From positions 124,001-188,000 of the forward strand of contig OOIN01000020.1 of NCBI GenBank assembly GCA_900323505.1: 64,000 bases of DNA, in the 5' to 3' direction. The number at the start of each line of letters is the position of its first letter. Position 1 is the first letter of the stretch. The notes under the pieces are model-generated. The model searched no databases. It was not told where the DNA came from and saw only the letters and a list, made by a program, of their open reading frames with translations. The position numbers and the translations under genes were made by a program. This document shows, one piece after another, positions 21,200-32,047 of the stretch. Origin of the DNA: Ustilago trichophora. Lineage: Eukaryota; Basidiomycota; Ustilaginomycetes; Ustilaginales; Ustilaginaceae.

Positions 21200-22351
21200 A
21201 TGACTTCAACAAGAAAAGCCTTGTCGTTACTGACGTGGGCAGCATTGGCGTTGATGCTCAGCATGCTCCCCTCGTCGGCACAAGCACGCAAAAAGATGCT
21301 CATCTACACCTACACACAAGGCTTCCGCCACTACTCGATCCCCACAGCGACCAAAGTGGTCCAGCAGCTCGCCAAAGAGGCAGATCCGCCCATTGACACG
21401 GTGCATTCCGAAGACCCTAACGACTTTGAAAAGAAAAACTGGCTCTCGCAATTCGACATGCTCATGTTCATCTCTGTTTCGGGCAAAGCGCTTTCCAACG
21501 ACGGTGCTGAGGCGCTTCGCGAATACATCGAGGCAGGGGGAGGATACCTTGGTGTTCACGAGGCCTGTGATGCTCTGTACGAGCACCACTGGTATGGACG
21601 TCTGGTGGGAGCCTACTTCAACTACCATCCAGAGATCACGCACGCGACCCTCAACATTGTCAACAGGACGCACCCGGCCACGGAGCACCTGAACGCAACA
21701 TGGAGGGTATACGACGAGATGTACAACTTCAACTCAGTTCCTTCCAAGTGGGGCAAGCAGTATCTGATCACTGCCGACGAGTCTTCGTACCACGACCCAG
21801 TCGAGACGATCGCGCAGCGTGCATCAGAACAAGGCTCTCCGCACCCTCTGGCTTGGTGGAAGGAGGGCGATCAGCTTACCTACAACCCTCACGTCAAGGT
21901 CGGCGGTGGCACGGACCCCACCAAAGCCGAGATCCGATCTGGCCAGGCAGGAACAGGTGGTCCGGGCAGAAGTTTCTACACGGCGCTGGGTCACACCAAC
22001 GCCATGTGGAATGACGAAGACTTCCAGCTGCACATTATGGGTGCTGTCAGCTGGTTGATGAACTCGCCCGTGCTCAAATCATCATCAGCCAACCCTCCCG
22101 CGGGCGCTGTGGGATCCGACTATGATCCAGTCGCAACTCCTACTGCAACCAAGAAGAAGAAACCGAGCGGATCTGGTGGACCATCGGACCCTAAATCGAC
22201 GCTCGTATCAGGGACACCGGTTCCATACTCCAAGTCGGCCATCTCGAAGAGCAGCGCTACTTCCATGTCGACATCAACAATGTCGTCATCATTATCTGCT
22301 TTGGCAGTGGCACTCTCTGCATCATTCCTGCTTGCTCTTTTCTCTCCATAA
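21200..22351 (+). CDS. Secreted, probably GPI-anchored ThuA-like domain protein
   Basis: The 383-residue protein has a signal peptide (residues 1-29, ending SSAQA). It then has a ThuA-like, glutamine-amidotransferase-fold domain (about 30-290). Typical blocks are MLIYTYTQGFRHYSI, FDMLMFISVSG, EALREYIEAGGGYLGVHEA, RVYDEMYNF, PLAWW and GHTNAMWND near the end. ThuA-like domains occur in trehalose-utilisation and sugar-binding or lytic proteins; the activity is not predictable here. Residues ~300-365 are Ser/Thr/Pro/Lys-rich. The C-terminus is a hydrophobic tail after a Ser-rich stretch, as in GPI-anchored fungal wall proteins. NxT/S sites (NRT, NAT) are present. The start is the first ATG, followed at once by the signal sequence. 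Confidence 0.85.
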   Translation: MTSTRKALSLLTWAALALMLSMLPSSAQARKKMLIYTYTQGFRHYSIPTATKVVQQLAKEADPPIDTVHSEDPNDFEKKNWLSQFDMLMFISVSGKALSNDGAEALREYIEAGGGYLGVHEACDALYEHHWYGRLVGAYFNYHPEITHATLNIVNRTHPATEHLNATWRVYDEMYNFNSVPSKWGKQYLITADESSYHDPVETIAQRASEQGSPHPLAWWKEGDQLTYNPHVKVGGGTDPTKAEIRSGQAGTGGPGRSFYTALGHTNAMWNDEDFQLHIMGAVSWLMNSPVLKSSSANPPAGAVGSDYDPVATPTATKKKKPSGSGGPSDPKSTLVSGTPVPYSKSAISKSSATSMSTSTMSSSLSALAVALSASFLLALFSP

Positions 22352-23825
22352 CAATCTGCACCTCCCCGCTGCGCTGCACTTTGTTGCCTTGATTTGCTCT
22401 AATTGTCTTACTAGTACCTTTTGTCTTTTCTACTCGTCCCGAGCGCGCCGGTCTCCGCTCTAATCTATCTATCCGGACTGGTCCTGTCTAGCTTCTTTGT
22501 CCCTTTCTCTCCCTCTCTCCCTCTCTCTCTCTCTCTCTCTCTTTCGCATGGCCGGCGATATGGATTCGCCCTTGGCCGCGAAGAGAGCTGTACTAATTTC
22601 TCTGTAACTCCTGCTACCCAGCCCGAACTGTTTCTGCGCAATATCTGCCCCAAGATCGAACACCTGTTGATCTCGTTTCTCCTGGAAGAGCCTGCATTGC
22701 GTGTGTACATATACATGTGTGAAAGTGATCTGCTTCCGAGCAACTGGAACACTGGCTCGCGAGCGTGGGAAATGCAAGCCAAGTTTTAGAGCTGAGTTCG
22801 GAATCCCCTTGACAATGGGATATCTGTTCATGCGATTGCTTTGCAGTTGGCTCCAAGTAACAGCTATCGGTTCATCCGACTGTGCTACTTCTTGATTTTC
22901 CTTTCGAACTAGCAAACAATCAACCTTGAAAAGGCAGATCCGGCTGAGAAGAGAGGAGGAGGAGGAGGAGGGCAAAGACGAGGATCAAAGCGATTGAGGG
23001 ACAAGAGAGTCTGAAGCGTTGTCGCCGAATTCGGAATTTCCTCGCCACGAATACTAAGCTGCACAAAGGGGCCAAGTCAGGGTGCAGTGCTGCTGAGTGC
23101 CAAAATTGCATACGCTGCGACCAGGCGCGTACAGTAGTTTTAGAGTACAAGACTGTAGTGCGAGCGAGGAGATGTGATAGTGTGGCTGGAGCTTTGGTGT
23201 TGTGTGTGGGAGAAATTGCCGATTTACTTGGAAACTCAATTTGCTCGCTCGTGCGCGTCTGCCACACAAAAGTCTCACACAAGAGCAAGAGCGAAAGAGT
23301 GAGTGTTGCCGCCTTCCCGAGGCGTGCGAATTGACATCCAACATCATCCTCACTCACCTCAAACATAGCGTCGTTCTTCTCCCTGTCTCGTATCCTACCC
23401 TCATCCTCGACATCCAATCAGCTGGCGCTTAGCATTGTCGTCTCCGCCATCGACAACATCACGCATCGATCTGGTCCTGTTCTGAATCCAACGTCGCACT
23501 GCTCCGTGGCTCATCTCGCCTTCAACCTTTGCAACCCACCACATCTGCTCGGCTCCACTTTAGCAGCTCGTGTACAGCCTTTTCATCTCACTAGACTCTT
23601 TCAACGATCAACATCAACAGATCGAACCGGTTTGAAAGCCAACACAGTTGCCGTTCATGCAGGTTCTAGCAACACGGCGCTAGGCAGAGTACAGCACTTC
23701 AGACCGAGCCATTACTGAAGCTGTTAGCCCCACACTCCAGCCTACTTTCTTCAGCTCCACATATATACCCAACCATAAACCAGCACCGGAGTCAGGCTCT
23801 GTCTCATTGACTGCACTCGAACGAC
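22352..23825. promoter_or_regulatory. Gene-free region with (CT)n tract, upstream of the MAPKKK gene
   Basis: A (CT)n microsatellite occupies about 22520-22542, with a GGA-rich tract near 22953-22970. No gene is seen. The final 300 bases form a CA/CT-rich leader before the MAPKKK ATG. Confidence 0.45.
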
Positions 23826-26800
23826 ATGAGCGCCGTCACACCAACCAGCCCGGGCTTCCCGCTCACTATGGGCTCGGGGGCCCTGCAATCTCAATTTGCC
23901 GGCCCATCTTCCAACGCCGGCAGTCCACGCTCACGTCCAACCACACCGCTTTCCGCAGGCTTCATCCCAGCAGGGTCCACGTACGATGATCTCGGCCGAT
24001 GGGAAGACGCAGATGTCGCCGCATGGCTCAACGCTGCACGGCTAGGTCACTATGCTGCCACTTTTGCGGAGAATGACATTCGCGGCTCGGTGCTGCTCGA
24101 TGTGGATCAGGCAGCGTTGAAGGAGATGGGAATCACCTTGGTCAAAGACCGTGTCCGCATCTCGGCTGCCATCAAGCTGCTCAACAAGCGCTGTGCCGAT
24201 GCTGCTATCGCTCGCAGACCTAGTGTCGCTTCCTTGCCGCCTCTCTCGCCCTTGGCATCACATGCGCTGTATGCAAACGAGGGCGAGATCGAGTATCTGC
24301 AACACGATCACCATGGGGATCCGTCGGCGGAAGGTCTCGGCTCGAGCTTTGGTATCAACTCCATGGGCATGCGTCGTGGCCAGATGCGTCCACCCCCACT
24401 CACACTGAAGCAGTCCACATCACGAGGCATGCCGGGATACGCCTCCCCTGCCAACTCCCTCAACAACAGCCAAGGCTTCGGTCTCAGCGCCGCCCGTGGT
24501 CTCACTCCTGGTGCCGCCCGTGGAAGCGCCTGGAACAGCTCAACAAAGCCAGGTACCGCGGATGGAGCGCTCCATCGTAAAGTCAACTCGATCGGAAGCG
24601 TTGCCGCTCCTGCTATCGTTGGCGCCTCGTCTTCTCTTTCATCGTCGCGCCATGCTCTGGGTCACAACGTGCAGAACGGTCGACCGAGCACTGCTACCGG
24701 TGCAAGCGGCTATTCGAGTGTTCCAGGCTCGCATCAGTCGCGCGGTGGTCTCACCTCGAGCAGCCCGACAGGCGCATCCTTTGGCAACGGCATCAACGGT
24801 AACTCCGGTCGTCCGTCTACCGCAACCGGCGCACAGACATACACCAGCAGCATGGGGGCCGGTGCTTCCTCTGGCAGGGATGCCTATTCGCCGCTAACAC
24901 CCATCTCCGAGTCCAACTCGCACGGTACTACCCCAACCACACCTTCGGCCATCCAGCAACAGCAACAATCAGGAGGTTACTCGGTCGGCCGCGGTCCCTT
25001 TTCCTCTGCCCAGCGATACGCCGCGTCACCAGCCTCTTCACAGCAACAGCCCTCTTCGGGCGGTGGCACCATCCGACGCATCGACAGCGGCGAGGGCTAC
25101 AACCTCATGTCAGCTGGCTACCAGAACCCAAACCCGCCGACACTGGAAGATCTCAAACGCCGGACCATCAAGTTTATCAGCGAAGAAGACAACACGACAC
25201 GTATCGTCAACGTTAGCGATTGCCGCGATGCCTACGATGTTATGGCACGTGTGCTCAAAAAGTTTGGCAAACCGCCAAGTGGCAACAGCTATACGCCTAC
25301 TGCTGATCAAGGGCCAACAGGCGACGAGTTGGGCGCGACAGAGACATGGGGTATCTTTGCGACCAGTGCAGATGGGCAGAACACCAAGGCGCTGTCCGAC
25401 AACGAACTGCTGGCCATCTGCCACGCTCCCCAGCCTCACGATCCCCTTCGCGAGCGCGGTCTGACGCTGCGCAGGATTCCCAACCACCTGCCAGGAGAGG
25501 ATGCCCGCAAGGTACCGGTACGCTCGGGCAGGAACAAACTCGAGGCCTTTTTCGGCGAGCGCATGCCTGTGGCGCAGATGCAGCCCGCTGGTCCAGGCTC
25601 CGGTACAAACGGAGATGAAGGCGATGCTGGCAGCGTCACCATCAGTGGCAAGAAGATGAAGCGTGCCTCTACCGTCAGCATCATGTCTGGTCTCGGTGTT
25701 GGTCCCTTTAGCAGCAGCAGTCACAACAACAGCAGTCACGCCAGCAACAACCAACGCACCAGCAAGGTCGAAGACAAGCATTTCTCCAAAAAGGAAGCTA
25801 AAAGCATCTCTCCAACTGCCATTACCAGCAAGCCAAGCAAGATCCGCAACTTCTTCGGCCAGCGTCCTCCCTCGGAACTCATCAACACCAATCTCGCCGA
25901 CTTCTTCCCGTCTACCGATTCCAAGGCGCTGCAGCGTACTGCGAGAAGGTCCATCTACGGCCGCGCTTCGGCGAGCACACGCTCCAAGCGCAACAGCACA
26001 TGGAGCTTTGTGGCGGACCCAGATGCACCACCTCTGCCCAACAAGGAGTCGCTCGATGGTCATCAGTCGGGTCAGACGCCGCTCGACAGGTCTTCTGCTT
26101 CAATTCGGGACTATGGCAAGACGCCTATCATTCAGATTGACTCGCGCCCGGAGGATGAGCATTCAAGCCGTGCGCACCACAGATTGTCAGGCTCGTCTTC
26201 GCATCTTCAGCAGCCCGTCACAGGCCCACCTACCTTGCCGCCTGTGGTTGGGCGGGACTCGCTCGACGAATGGTCTCGTGACCTCAAGGCGGTTGGTTCG
26301 CCTGTCTCAGAATTCAGCTCGACGTTCCACTCCAGCAGGCATGGTCATGGTGGGTCTTCGCAACAGCATCACCAGCATCATGCTGCGATGCAGCACTCGT
26401 CATCGCACAATAGCGGATACACCAGTCGACCATCCATGTCCAGGCGTGCTTCGGGTGAGAGCGCAAGGAGCCGCCGCAGTTTGGCTTCGCAAGTGCGACA
26501 CGGTCTTAGCGCCGCCCGCGAGCGCAATGCCGACGCCGTCAGTCTGCTTACGGTGGACGAAATCACGCAAGAGGTAGAGAACAGGAGAGAAAGCATCTCG
26601 CTGGCTGGCGCTGGGGGAGGTTGGGTTGTGGATGAGGACGGTGTGCCCATCCCGATCCCTGGCGCTTCGTCGGCGAGGTCGTCGTCCGCTGCTGCTTCGA
26701 CGCGTCCCTCGAGCGGTGTCTCATCTGCATATCTTCACAGCAGCCACGTTGGGCACACAGGTCATGATGAGGAGAGCGAGAGCGATGAAGAGGCTAACCA

Positions 26801-28535
26801 GTCTTCCGATCTCGAAGGTCCGCCACGCACCACCAAGGCGCGCAGCATCGCTTCGAAGGCTGCCTCGATCCACACTGTCGCGAGCAACTCTGCTGAGCGC
26901 GCCGCTTCGGTGCTCCAGGCACCCGGCGACGAATCCGACCGTCACCTAGGCGATCCTATGGCAGTCGCCCGCAGCACCACTTCACGCGCCAGCTCCGTCT
27001 CCGAGCTTCGCCGCTCGATCGACGACCATGCCGACTTTAGCGCCGACGATTCTGGTTCCGACTACACTGACTCGGACATCGACTCGGACGGCACGGACAC
27101 TGACGATGACGACCAAGGCTCAGATGTCTACCTGCCATCTGCTAACAAACCACCCATCAAGTGGCACAAGGGAGCTCTCATCGGCGCCGGTTCATTCGGT
27201 AATGTCTTCCTCGGCATGAACGCCAAGACCGGTCTTCTTATGGCCGTCAAGCAGGTCGAACTTCCTTCGGGCGACTCCCACCTTGACCAGCGCAAAAAGG
27301 GTATGCTGGATGCACTCGAGAGTGAGATCAAACTACTCAAAACCCTCGAGCACGAAAACATTGTGCAGTATCTCGACTCATTTGCCGATGGATCCCACCT
27401 CAACATTTTCCTCGAGTACGTGCCTGGTGGTTCCATCGTCGCCCTCCTCCGCAATTATGGCGCATTTGAAGAGCCCCTGGTCCGCAACTTTGTCCGACAG
27501 ATCCTCAAGGGTCTTTCTTTCCTCCACAACCGTGGCATTATGCACCGTGATATTAAAGGAGCCAACATCCTGGTCGACAACAAGGGTGGTATTAAGATTT
27601 CGGATTTCGGTATCTCGAAGAAAGTCGAGTCCGATCTCGTTCTGGCAACCAACAAGGGCGGTGCAGCAGGTGGAGGAGCTGGAGCGGCACATAGGCCCAG
27701 CTTGCAAGGTAGTGTCTTCTGGATGGCACCCGAGGTGGTCAAGCAGACGAGCTATACGATCAAAGCCGACATCTGGTCCCTTGGCTGTTTGGTTGTCGAG
27801 ATGATTTCGGGCACGCATCCGTGGGCGGAGCTGAACCAGATGCAGGCATTGTTCCAGATCGGTATGGGACGCAAGCCGAGTCTGCCGGATGAGATTAGTA
27901 ACGAATGCCGCGATTTCCTCGAGAAAACGTTTGAGTTGGACTACAACAACCGCCCATCAGCGGACGAATTGCTCAACCACGCTTTTATGGGGAGTGAAAT
28001 GACGTTCCCTACCCCACCCGCCAGTAGCGCCGTGGAAGGCGAGGAGGATGCCACCACCGCCACTTCTGCTGGGGGTGGTGCTGGGGCTGGTGGAGATGCA
28101 GATGGAGACGCAACGATGGACACTACTGCCGAAACCGAGACCAACACTACCACCGCTACAAGCACAAAGGAAGGAAAACGCCCCACCCGCTCCAAGTCGA
28201 CGAGGAGGCTCGATCGCGAAAAGAGGCACAAAGAAGCTGCCGCCGCCGCCGCCGCCGCCGCTGCCGCAGCAGCAGCGGCAGCCGCACAAGCCGACACGCC
28301 CAATACCCCGACCGCCAACTCTGCCGCAGCCAGTAGCTCGCCTGCAGAAGACGCAGTTTCTCCGCCGACAACAGCGACCAAGACCTCCACGGCGACAACA
28401 GGCGGAATGCCAGAGAGCATCTCCACCTCATCGATTGCCACGGCTAGGGGAAATCCCGTTCCTGCCCCAACCGCTGCGGGTGACGATGGTGCAATTTCCG
28501 CTTCTGCTGAGAGTGCGACCAACGGCGATGTTTAG
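23826..28535 (+). CDS. Ste11-type MAP kinase kinase kinase with SAM and RA domains (Ubc4/Kpp4-like)
   Basis: A single-exon protein of 1569 residues. A SAM domain spans about 54-122 (WEDADVAAWLNAARLGHYA ... LLNKRC) and a Ras-association domain about 440-560 (RTIKFISEEDNTTRIVNVSD...). A long Ser/Gly/His-rich linker follows, with an acidic Asp/Ser stretch near 1070-1105 just before the kinase. The kinase (about 1110-1388) has the Gly loop GAGSFGNVF, catalytic Lys1142, HRDIKGAN near 1240, DFG near 1260 and GSVFWMAPEV. SAM, RA and kinase together define Ste11/Byr2/Ubc4, which acts in the pheromone and pathogenic-development cascade below Ras and Ubc2. The tail holds a polyalanine run (about 28229-28290). 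The activation segment has a Gly/Ala insertion (near residues 1278-1290), as expected for a diverged loop. Confidence 0.93.
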   Translation: MSAVTPTSPGFPLTMGSGALQSQFAGPSSNAGSPRSRPTTPLSAGFIPAGSTYDDLGRWEDADVAAWLNAARLGHYAATFAENDIRGSVLLDVDQAALKEMGITLVKDRVRISAAIKLLNKRCADAAIARRPSVASLPPLSPLASHALYANEGEIEYLQHDHHGDPSAEGLGSSFGINSMGMRRGQMRPPPLTLKQSTSRGMPGYASPANSLNNSQGFGLSAARGLTPGAARGSAWNSSTKPGTADGALHRKVNSIGSVAAPAIVGASSSLSSSRHALGHNVQNGRPSTATGASGYSSVPGSHQSRGGLTSSSPTGASFGNGINGNSGRPSTATGAQTYTSSMGAGASSGRDAYSPLTPISESNSHGTTPTTPSAIQQQQQSGGYSVGRGPFSSAQRYAASPASSQQQPSSGGGTIRRIDSGEGYNLMSAGYQNPNPPTLEDLKRRTIKFISEEDNTTRIVNVSDCRDAYDVMARVLKKFGKPPSGNSYTPTADQGPTGDELGATETWGIFATSADGQNTKALSDNELLAICHAPQPHDPLRERGLTLRRIPNHLPGEDARKVPVRSGRNKLEAFFGERMPVAQMQPAGPGSGTNGDEGDAGSVTISGKKMKRASTVSIMSGLGVGPFSSSSHNNSSHASNNQRTSKVEDKHFSKKEAKSISPTAITSKPSKIRNFFGQRPPSELINTNLADFFPSTDSKALQRTARRSIYGRASASTRSKRNSTWSFVADPDAPPLPNKESLDGHQSGQTPLDRSSASIRDYGKTPIIQIDSRPEDEHSSRAHHRLSGSSSHLQQPVTGPPTLPPVVGRDSLDEWSRDLKAVGSPVSEFSSTFHSSRHGHGGSSQQHHQHHAAMQHSSSHNSGYTSRPSMSRRASGESARSRRSLASQVRHGLSAARERNADAVSLLTVDEITQEVENRRESISLAGAGGGWVVDEDGVPIPIPGASSARSSSAAASTRPSSGVSSAYLHSSHVGHTGHDEESESDEEANQSSDLEGPPRTTKARSIASKAASIHTVASNSAERAASVLQAPGDESDRHLGDPMAVARSTTSRASSVSELRRSIDDHADFSADDSGSDYTDSDIDSDGTDTDDDDQGSDVYLPSANKPPIKWHKGALIGAGSFGNVFLGMNAKTGLLMAVKQVELPSGDSHLDQRKKGMLDALESEIKLLKTLEHENIVQYLDSFADGSHLNIFLEYVPGGSIVALLRNYGAFEEPLVRNFVRQILKGLSFLHNRGIMHRDIKGANILVDNKGGIKISDFGISKKVESDLVLATNKGGAAGGGAGAAHRPSLQGSVFWMAPEVVKQTSYTIKADIWSLGCLVVEMISGTHPWAELNQMQALFQIGMGRKPSLPDEISNECRDFLEKTFELDYNNRPSADELLNHAFMGSEMTFPTPPASSAVEGEEDATTATSAGGGAGAGGDADGDATMDTTAETETNTTTATSTKEGKRPTRSKSTRRLDREKRHKEAAAAAAAAAAAAAAAAAQADTPNTPTANSAAASSSPAEDAVSPPTTATKTSTATTGGMPESISTSSIATARGNPVPAPTAAGDDGAISASAESATNGDV

Positions 28536-28968
28536 ACGAAATTCTGCACCGCAACTGCAATATAACAATTCACTAAATACGTCGTATGTCAATCGCCACG
28601 AAGTCTGAGAGCGAGCGTACAGTTAGGTTGTTGAAAATTTGTTAAAAGGTGTAGACACAGTGTTTGCTATTCATTGAGATTTTTTCCTCGAGAAAAGGAT
28701 CACAGAGATGGAGCGGAGTGGAAGCTTACTGTTTCGGATTCTTGTGGTTATATTTGTATTTCGGATGCATTGTGCCATCAGGTCAATTTGTTTCACATGC
28801 TAGGGTTGCTGTCCTTTACGCAAGGAAGAAGCAAGGAGGTCGAGATAAAATTGGGTCTGCGAGACTTGAGCATAAATCATGTCTTTGGTTTGAGGATAGT
28901 GACGTGCGGATGTCTTTCACATGGATGGAAAATGTTTACTCCATTGGCCGAGACACGGACGTAATGTA

Positions 28969-29726
28969 GGTCACGTAGATGTGGAAATCACGTAGATGTG
29001 GAAAATCTGCCACGTCCATGATTTAGGTTGCTCACCACCCTTTTTTCTCAACCACCATCATCTTTTCAATCAGCAATAACACAGCACTTCCTTATGCTTA
29101 CATCGCAGCATACTTTGCAAGGAGCAACCTCAGACATGTCTCTTACCATCTGTCAACTTGGATCAGCATCACCACTGCCAACTTTGGGGAGGAAATCTAG
29201 CTTGAAGTGATCACACCAGATTTCGACATTTTACACTGCTCTAGTGCCCAAAATCCCAAAAACGCATTTTCGCACTTTGCTCAACAGTTTGGCAGAGCAA
29301 CATCAGATGTTTTCTTGCATTCGCATTCTGGTAGCAGTAAGGAACACAACCATACCAAGCAAAGGGGGTCTAAGCAATGTGGTTGTTGCTGTTGTCACCA
29401 TCTGTGATGGTGAGGAGAAAGCAATTTTGCGCACAGTGGCGAAGTGCCTGATTTTGAAAGCAAAATTTTCCGCCAATCTTCAGCATCACCTCATGGATCA
29501 TACAATCATCAATACAACAATCCTTCTGCATACACTATACAAATGGCATGCTCCCTACATGTTCCATTAATCTGTGAAGTGTGGTTGACTATCAAGAATG
29601 TGGTGTAAAAGTGTCTTGAAGTGATCATGTCAATTTTGAGCATTACACTGATGGTTAGTTAAAAAAGTTAAAAAAGTCAAAACGCGATATTTTCCACATC
29701 TACATAATTTCCACATCTACGTGAAC
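28969..29726. mobile_element. MITE-like element, 758 bp, with ~38-bp terminal inverted repeats and flanking TA
   Basis: The left end (28969-29006) and the reverse complement of the right end (29689-29726) match over about 38 bases with three differences. Both begin G(G/T)TCACGTAGATGTGG, and each end contains two direct copies of CACGTAGATGTGGAAA-like sequence. TA lies at 28967-28968 and 29727-29728, as left by Tc1/mariner-type insertion. Internally, CTTGAAGTGATCA...ATTTTACACTG-like sequences near 29202 and 29615 are related direct copies. No transposase frame is present, so it is non-autonomous. Family assignment rests only on the TA flanks. Confidence 0.75.
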
Positions 29727-30067
29727 TACGTTAGCCTGCGTTGCGTCGATCTGCGGTGATCACAATCGTCTTGCCTCGGGCCTCTCGCGGACGCTTTGGA
29801 TCACAGCAACAGGCTCGGTGGCGTGTGGTGGGTTACAGTGGGGATGGTCAGCGGTGCTGGAACACTCGGCGGATGAGGAAACCCCTTTTTATCGACACGC
29901 TCTTTGTTAGTGACCCACGATTAGCTTTGAATTTGAAAGAACTTCACGCCTAGCTCAGACTCACACACAAACTCTCTCTCCTCCATTCATCCTCTTGCTT
30001 GCTCCCCCCCACACATACCAAACGAATCCTCCAAGACTGAGCATTGCACGCCATGATTGGATAGATA

Positions 30068-30355
30068 GGATGATGTTGCGGGTAGACCTGTGAGGCCTTG
30101 AGCTTGATGAGGCTCCCAGCCCGCGGTAAGGGGGAGCTGGTCGAGCGCAGAGGGCGAGCGACAAGGACAAAGGGAGGGTAACAGGGTGGAAAGTGCTAAA
30201 ATCGCTAGGCACAGCCTAGCGACGAGTGCGGAAGTTGATGGTAGTATAGAGGAAAGGTGAAATGAGACCAGAACATAATGAAGGTGGGTGAGATGACGTG
30301 GCGAGCTCTACTTGCCCAGACGCTCTTGCCCTTCCGCACGCGGTGCATGTTTGGC
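30068..30355 (+). repeat. Dispersed ~280-bp repeat, copy A (3' of effector gene 1)
   Basis: It shares GAGGCTCCCAGCCCGC, GAGCGCAGAGGGCGAG, the palindrome CGCTAGGCACAGCCTAGCG (30203-30221), a TAATGAAGGTGGGTGA block and GACGTGGCGAGCTCT with copies near 40.2-40.5 and 45.8-46.1 kb. It has no coding potential I trust. All forward copies lie just 3' of an effector gene. Confidence 0.85.
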
Positions 30356-30415
30356 TGAAAGATGAAGTGGCCGAATGTACTTGAGAGCTCAAAGCAATGG
30401 TAATGGCCTTTTGAC

Positions 30416-30904
30416 CTATACGGTGATTTCCGGCTTGCCATCACAGACTTCCTGAGGGGTCTGAGCGCCGTCTATTGTGATTTTCACAGTGACGCAGCCT
30501 TTCTTATCGTTGGTCTCAATCAGAATTTCAGCTCCGTCCCTCTCAGACAGCCAACCATCCTTCTCGACTATCACGGCGCACTCTGTATAAATATGCAAGC
30601 AAAAGGGAAGGAATGAACGATCAGCATCTGCCCGGTCGGGAACGGTAACGAACTGAGGAATAGAGTCAGGCTCCTTACGGCTTCTACTGTTAAGCTTGCA
30701 GGAAGCCGCACGACTTTCGTAAATGGTCATTGCAGGTGTGAAGTTGAAGCAAGCGTACAGGGTGTCCTTGGGGGGGTGAGGATTGCTTCCACAAAGGCTG
30801 TTGTAGGTAGCGTCTTGGTCAATAGAATCGGAAAAAAGATCTTGGCTGTAGGCCATACCCATGAAGGCCGAGGCAGAGACGAGGGCGAAGATGAGAAGCT
30901 TCAT
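30416..30904 (-). CDS. Small secreted protein, effector candidate 1 (six-Cys variant)
   Basis: Exon 1 (30904-30679) and exon 2 (30582-30416) join across GTAAGG...CAG in phase 1 and give 130 residues. The intron happens to lack stops, so the unspliced frame is 162 codons. The conserved splice position in all neighbours argues for removing it. Residues 1-20 are a signal peptide (LLIFALVSASAFMGMAYS). The mature part has C38, the family ACF (C52) and, in exon 2, GCVTVKI and VCDGK. Two extra cysteines (SCK, QCA) flank the splice junction. A TATA-like ACATAAATA lies about 105 bases upstream. It is the most diverged member of the cluster. No function is known from the sequence; secretion is inferred. 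Confidence 0.8.
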   Translation of the reverse strand: MKLLIFALVSASAFMGMAYSQDLFSDSIDQDATYNSLCGSNPHPPKDTLYACFNFTPAMTIYESRAASCKLNSRSRKEPDSIPQFVTVPDRADADRSFLPFCLHIYTECAVIVEKDGWLSERDGAEILIETNDKKGCVTVKITIDGAQTPQEVCDGKPEITV

Positions 30905-32047
30905 GTTGTTTTGTAAAGAGTTGTGTGGTCACGATCGTAGAAGAGTAGCGAGGATCAAGTGAGTATGGATTGAACAAGACGCATAGCCAGGACAATTTAG
31001 CTGGTATTTATGTCTTCTGCTGGCTCAAATTAGCTGTCGTTAGGCATCAACGGATTTTTGAGACCTATTTGACGGTGTGGGGCTCGGCGGGCAGCATAGT
31101 GGGTGAGACCACCGAGAGTCTGCACCGTTGACGGCGGTGTGGGTAAAGATTGCCTCCCCCATGTCCCACTGTCTTTGCACTTCGCTTCTGTACGCGAGCC
31201 GGTCAACACCGGTACGGCTCATTCAGCTTGTCCACCTTCAGCGAAATCAAGTGTGAGTTATAGAATTTGCAAAGACCTGTAGTAAGATCAGTCACAAGAC
31301 AAAGGAACAGGATAAAAAGGTACAGCAGTGTCCAGAAAATGGAGCCTTGCTTGTAATCGTGAGGCTGTTGTGTGCCCGCCAAAGTAAGGCGCAGGCGGTG
31401 GGGACGAGTCAGAACCCTTTGCGAATTTTGATGATCCCCTCGTTCTGACAGTGATATGTGACAGGCTTCAGCCCTCAAATTTCGGGGTTCCCACAGTGCT
31501 CCTGTGAGCCTCGCAACTGCTTTTCCCTGGTGGGATTCTTTCTTGCCGGTTGTTGACCGCCAGTTGATCAGAAAAGCTTCTTGCAAGCAGTGCACTGGCC
31601 GAAACCACCGGTTCCACATCCTTTTGTTCTCACACAATGCGCGACGGGTGGGTCTAGCACAGCCTCTGAGACTGCTCATGAATTGCAGAGGCGATGGATA
31701 CGCTCCTGCTTCGGCTGGCTAGCATTTTTTTTGAAGTCTACTTTATGAAGCTGCTTGGCAACAAACCGATGTTCAAAGGCACCACCGGTTATACTGGGAT
31801 ACGGTGGGTCAAACGGTCGGAGACGTCAAATTTGCCGCTTGCAGACCCACTGACCCACAGGCTACCCTCGCGTAAGGTCCCGTTTGAGCGAAATGAGAAG
31901 ACTCTGTGTGTCGTTCGAGTGCTACACAGAGTCTTGAGTGATACGATTTACCTGGCTGAAAGGTTTAAAAGATTCAAACGACCTTTCCTGTCCTCAACTC
32001 AACACAAGCTTGTCTGATCCCAACCCTCAGCCAACAACTCTTCACAA
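30905..32047. promoter_or_regulatory. Divergent promoter region between effector genes 1 and 2
   Basis: This 1.1-kb stretch separates the only head-to-head pair in the cluster. No gene is visible. A TTTAAAAG TATA-like box sits about 80 bases before the ATG of gene 2. Confidence 0.45.

Larger units (their letters stand above)
28536..30415. other. Intergenic region between MAPKKK and effector cluster
   Basis: Apart from a terminal-inverted-repeat element (28969-29726) and a 280-bp dispersed repeat (30068-30355), both listed separately, no gene is seen. It marks a sharp change from large intron-free genes to small secreted-protein genes. Confidence 0.5.

Noticed and set aside
20301..21203. A 300-codon plus-strand frame ending four bases into the ThuA-like gene
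   Set aside because: Composition is Ser/Pro/His/Leu noise from CT-rich leader DNA; no domain, and the overlapping frames in the same stretch are equally open.
25110..26063. A 317-codon minus-strand frame inside the MAPKKK gene
   Set aside because: It lies opposite the RA domain and linker of a certain protein and shows no family motif.
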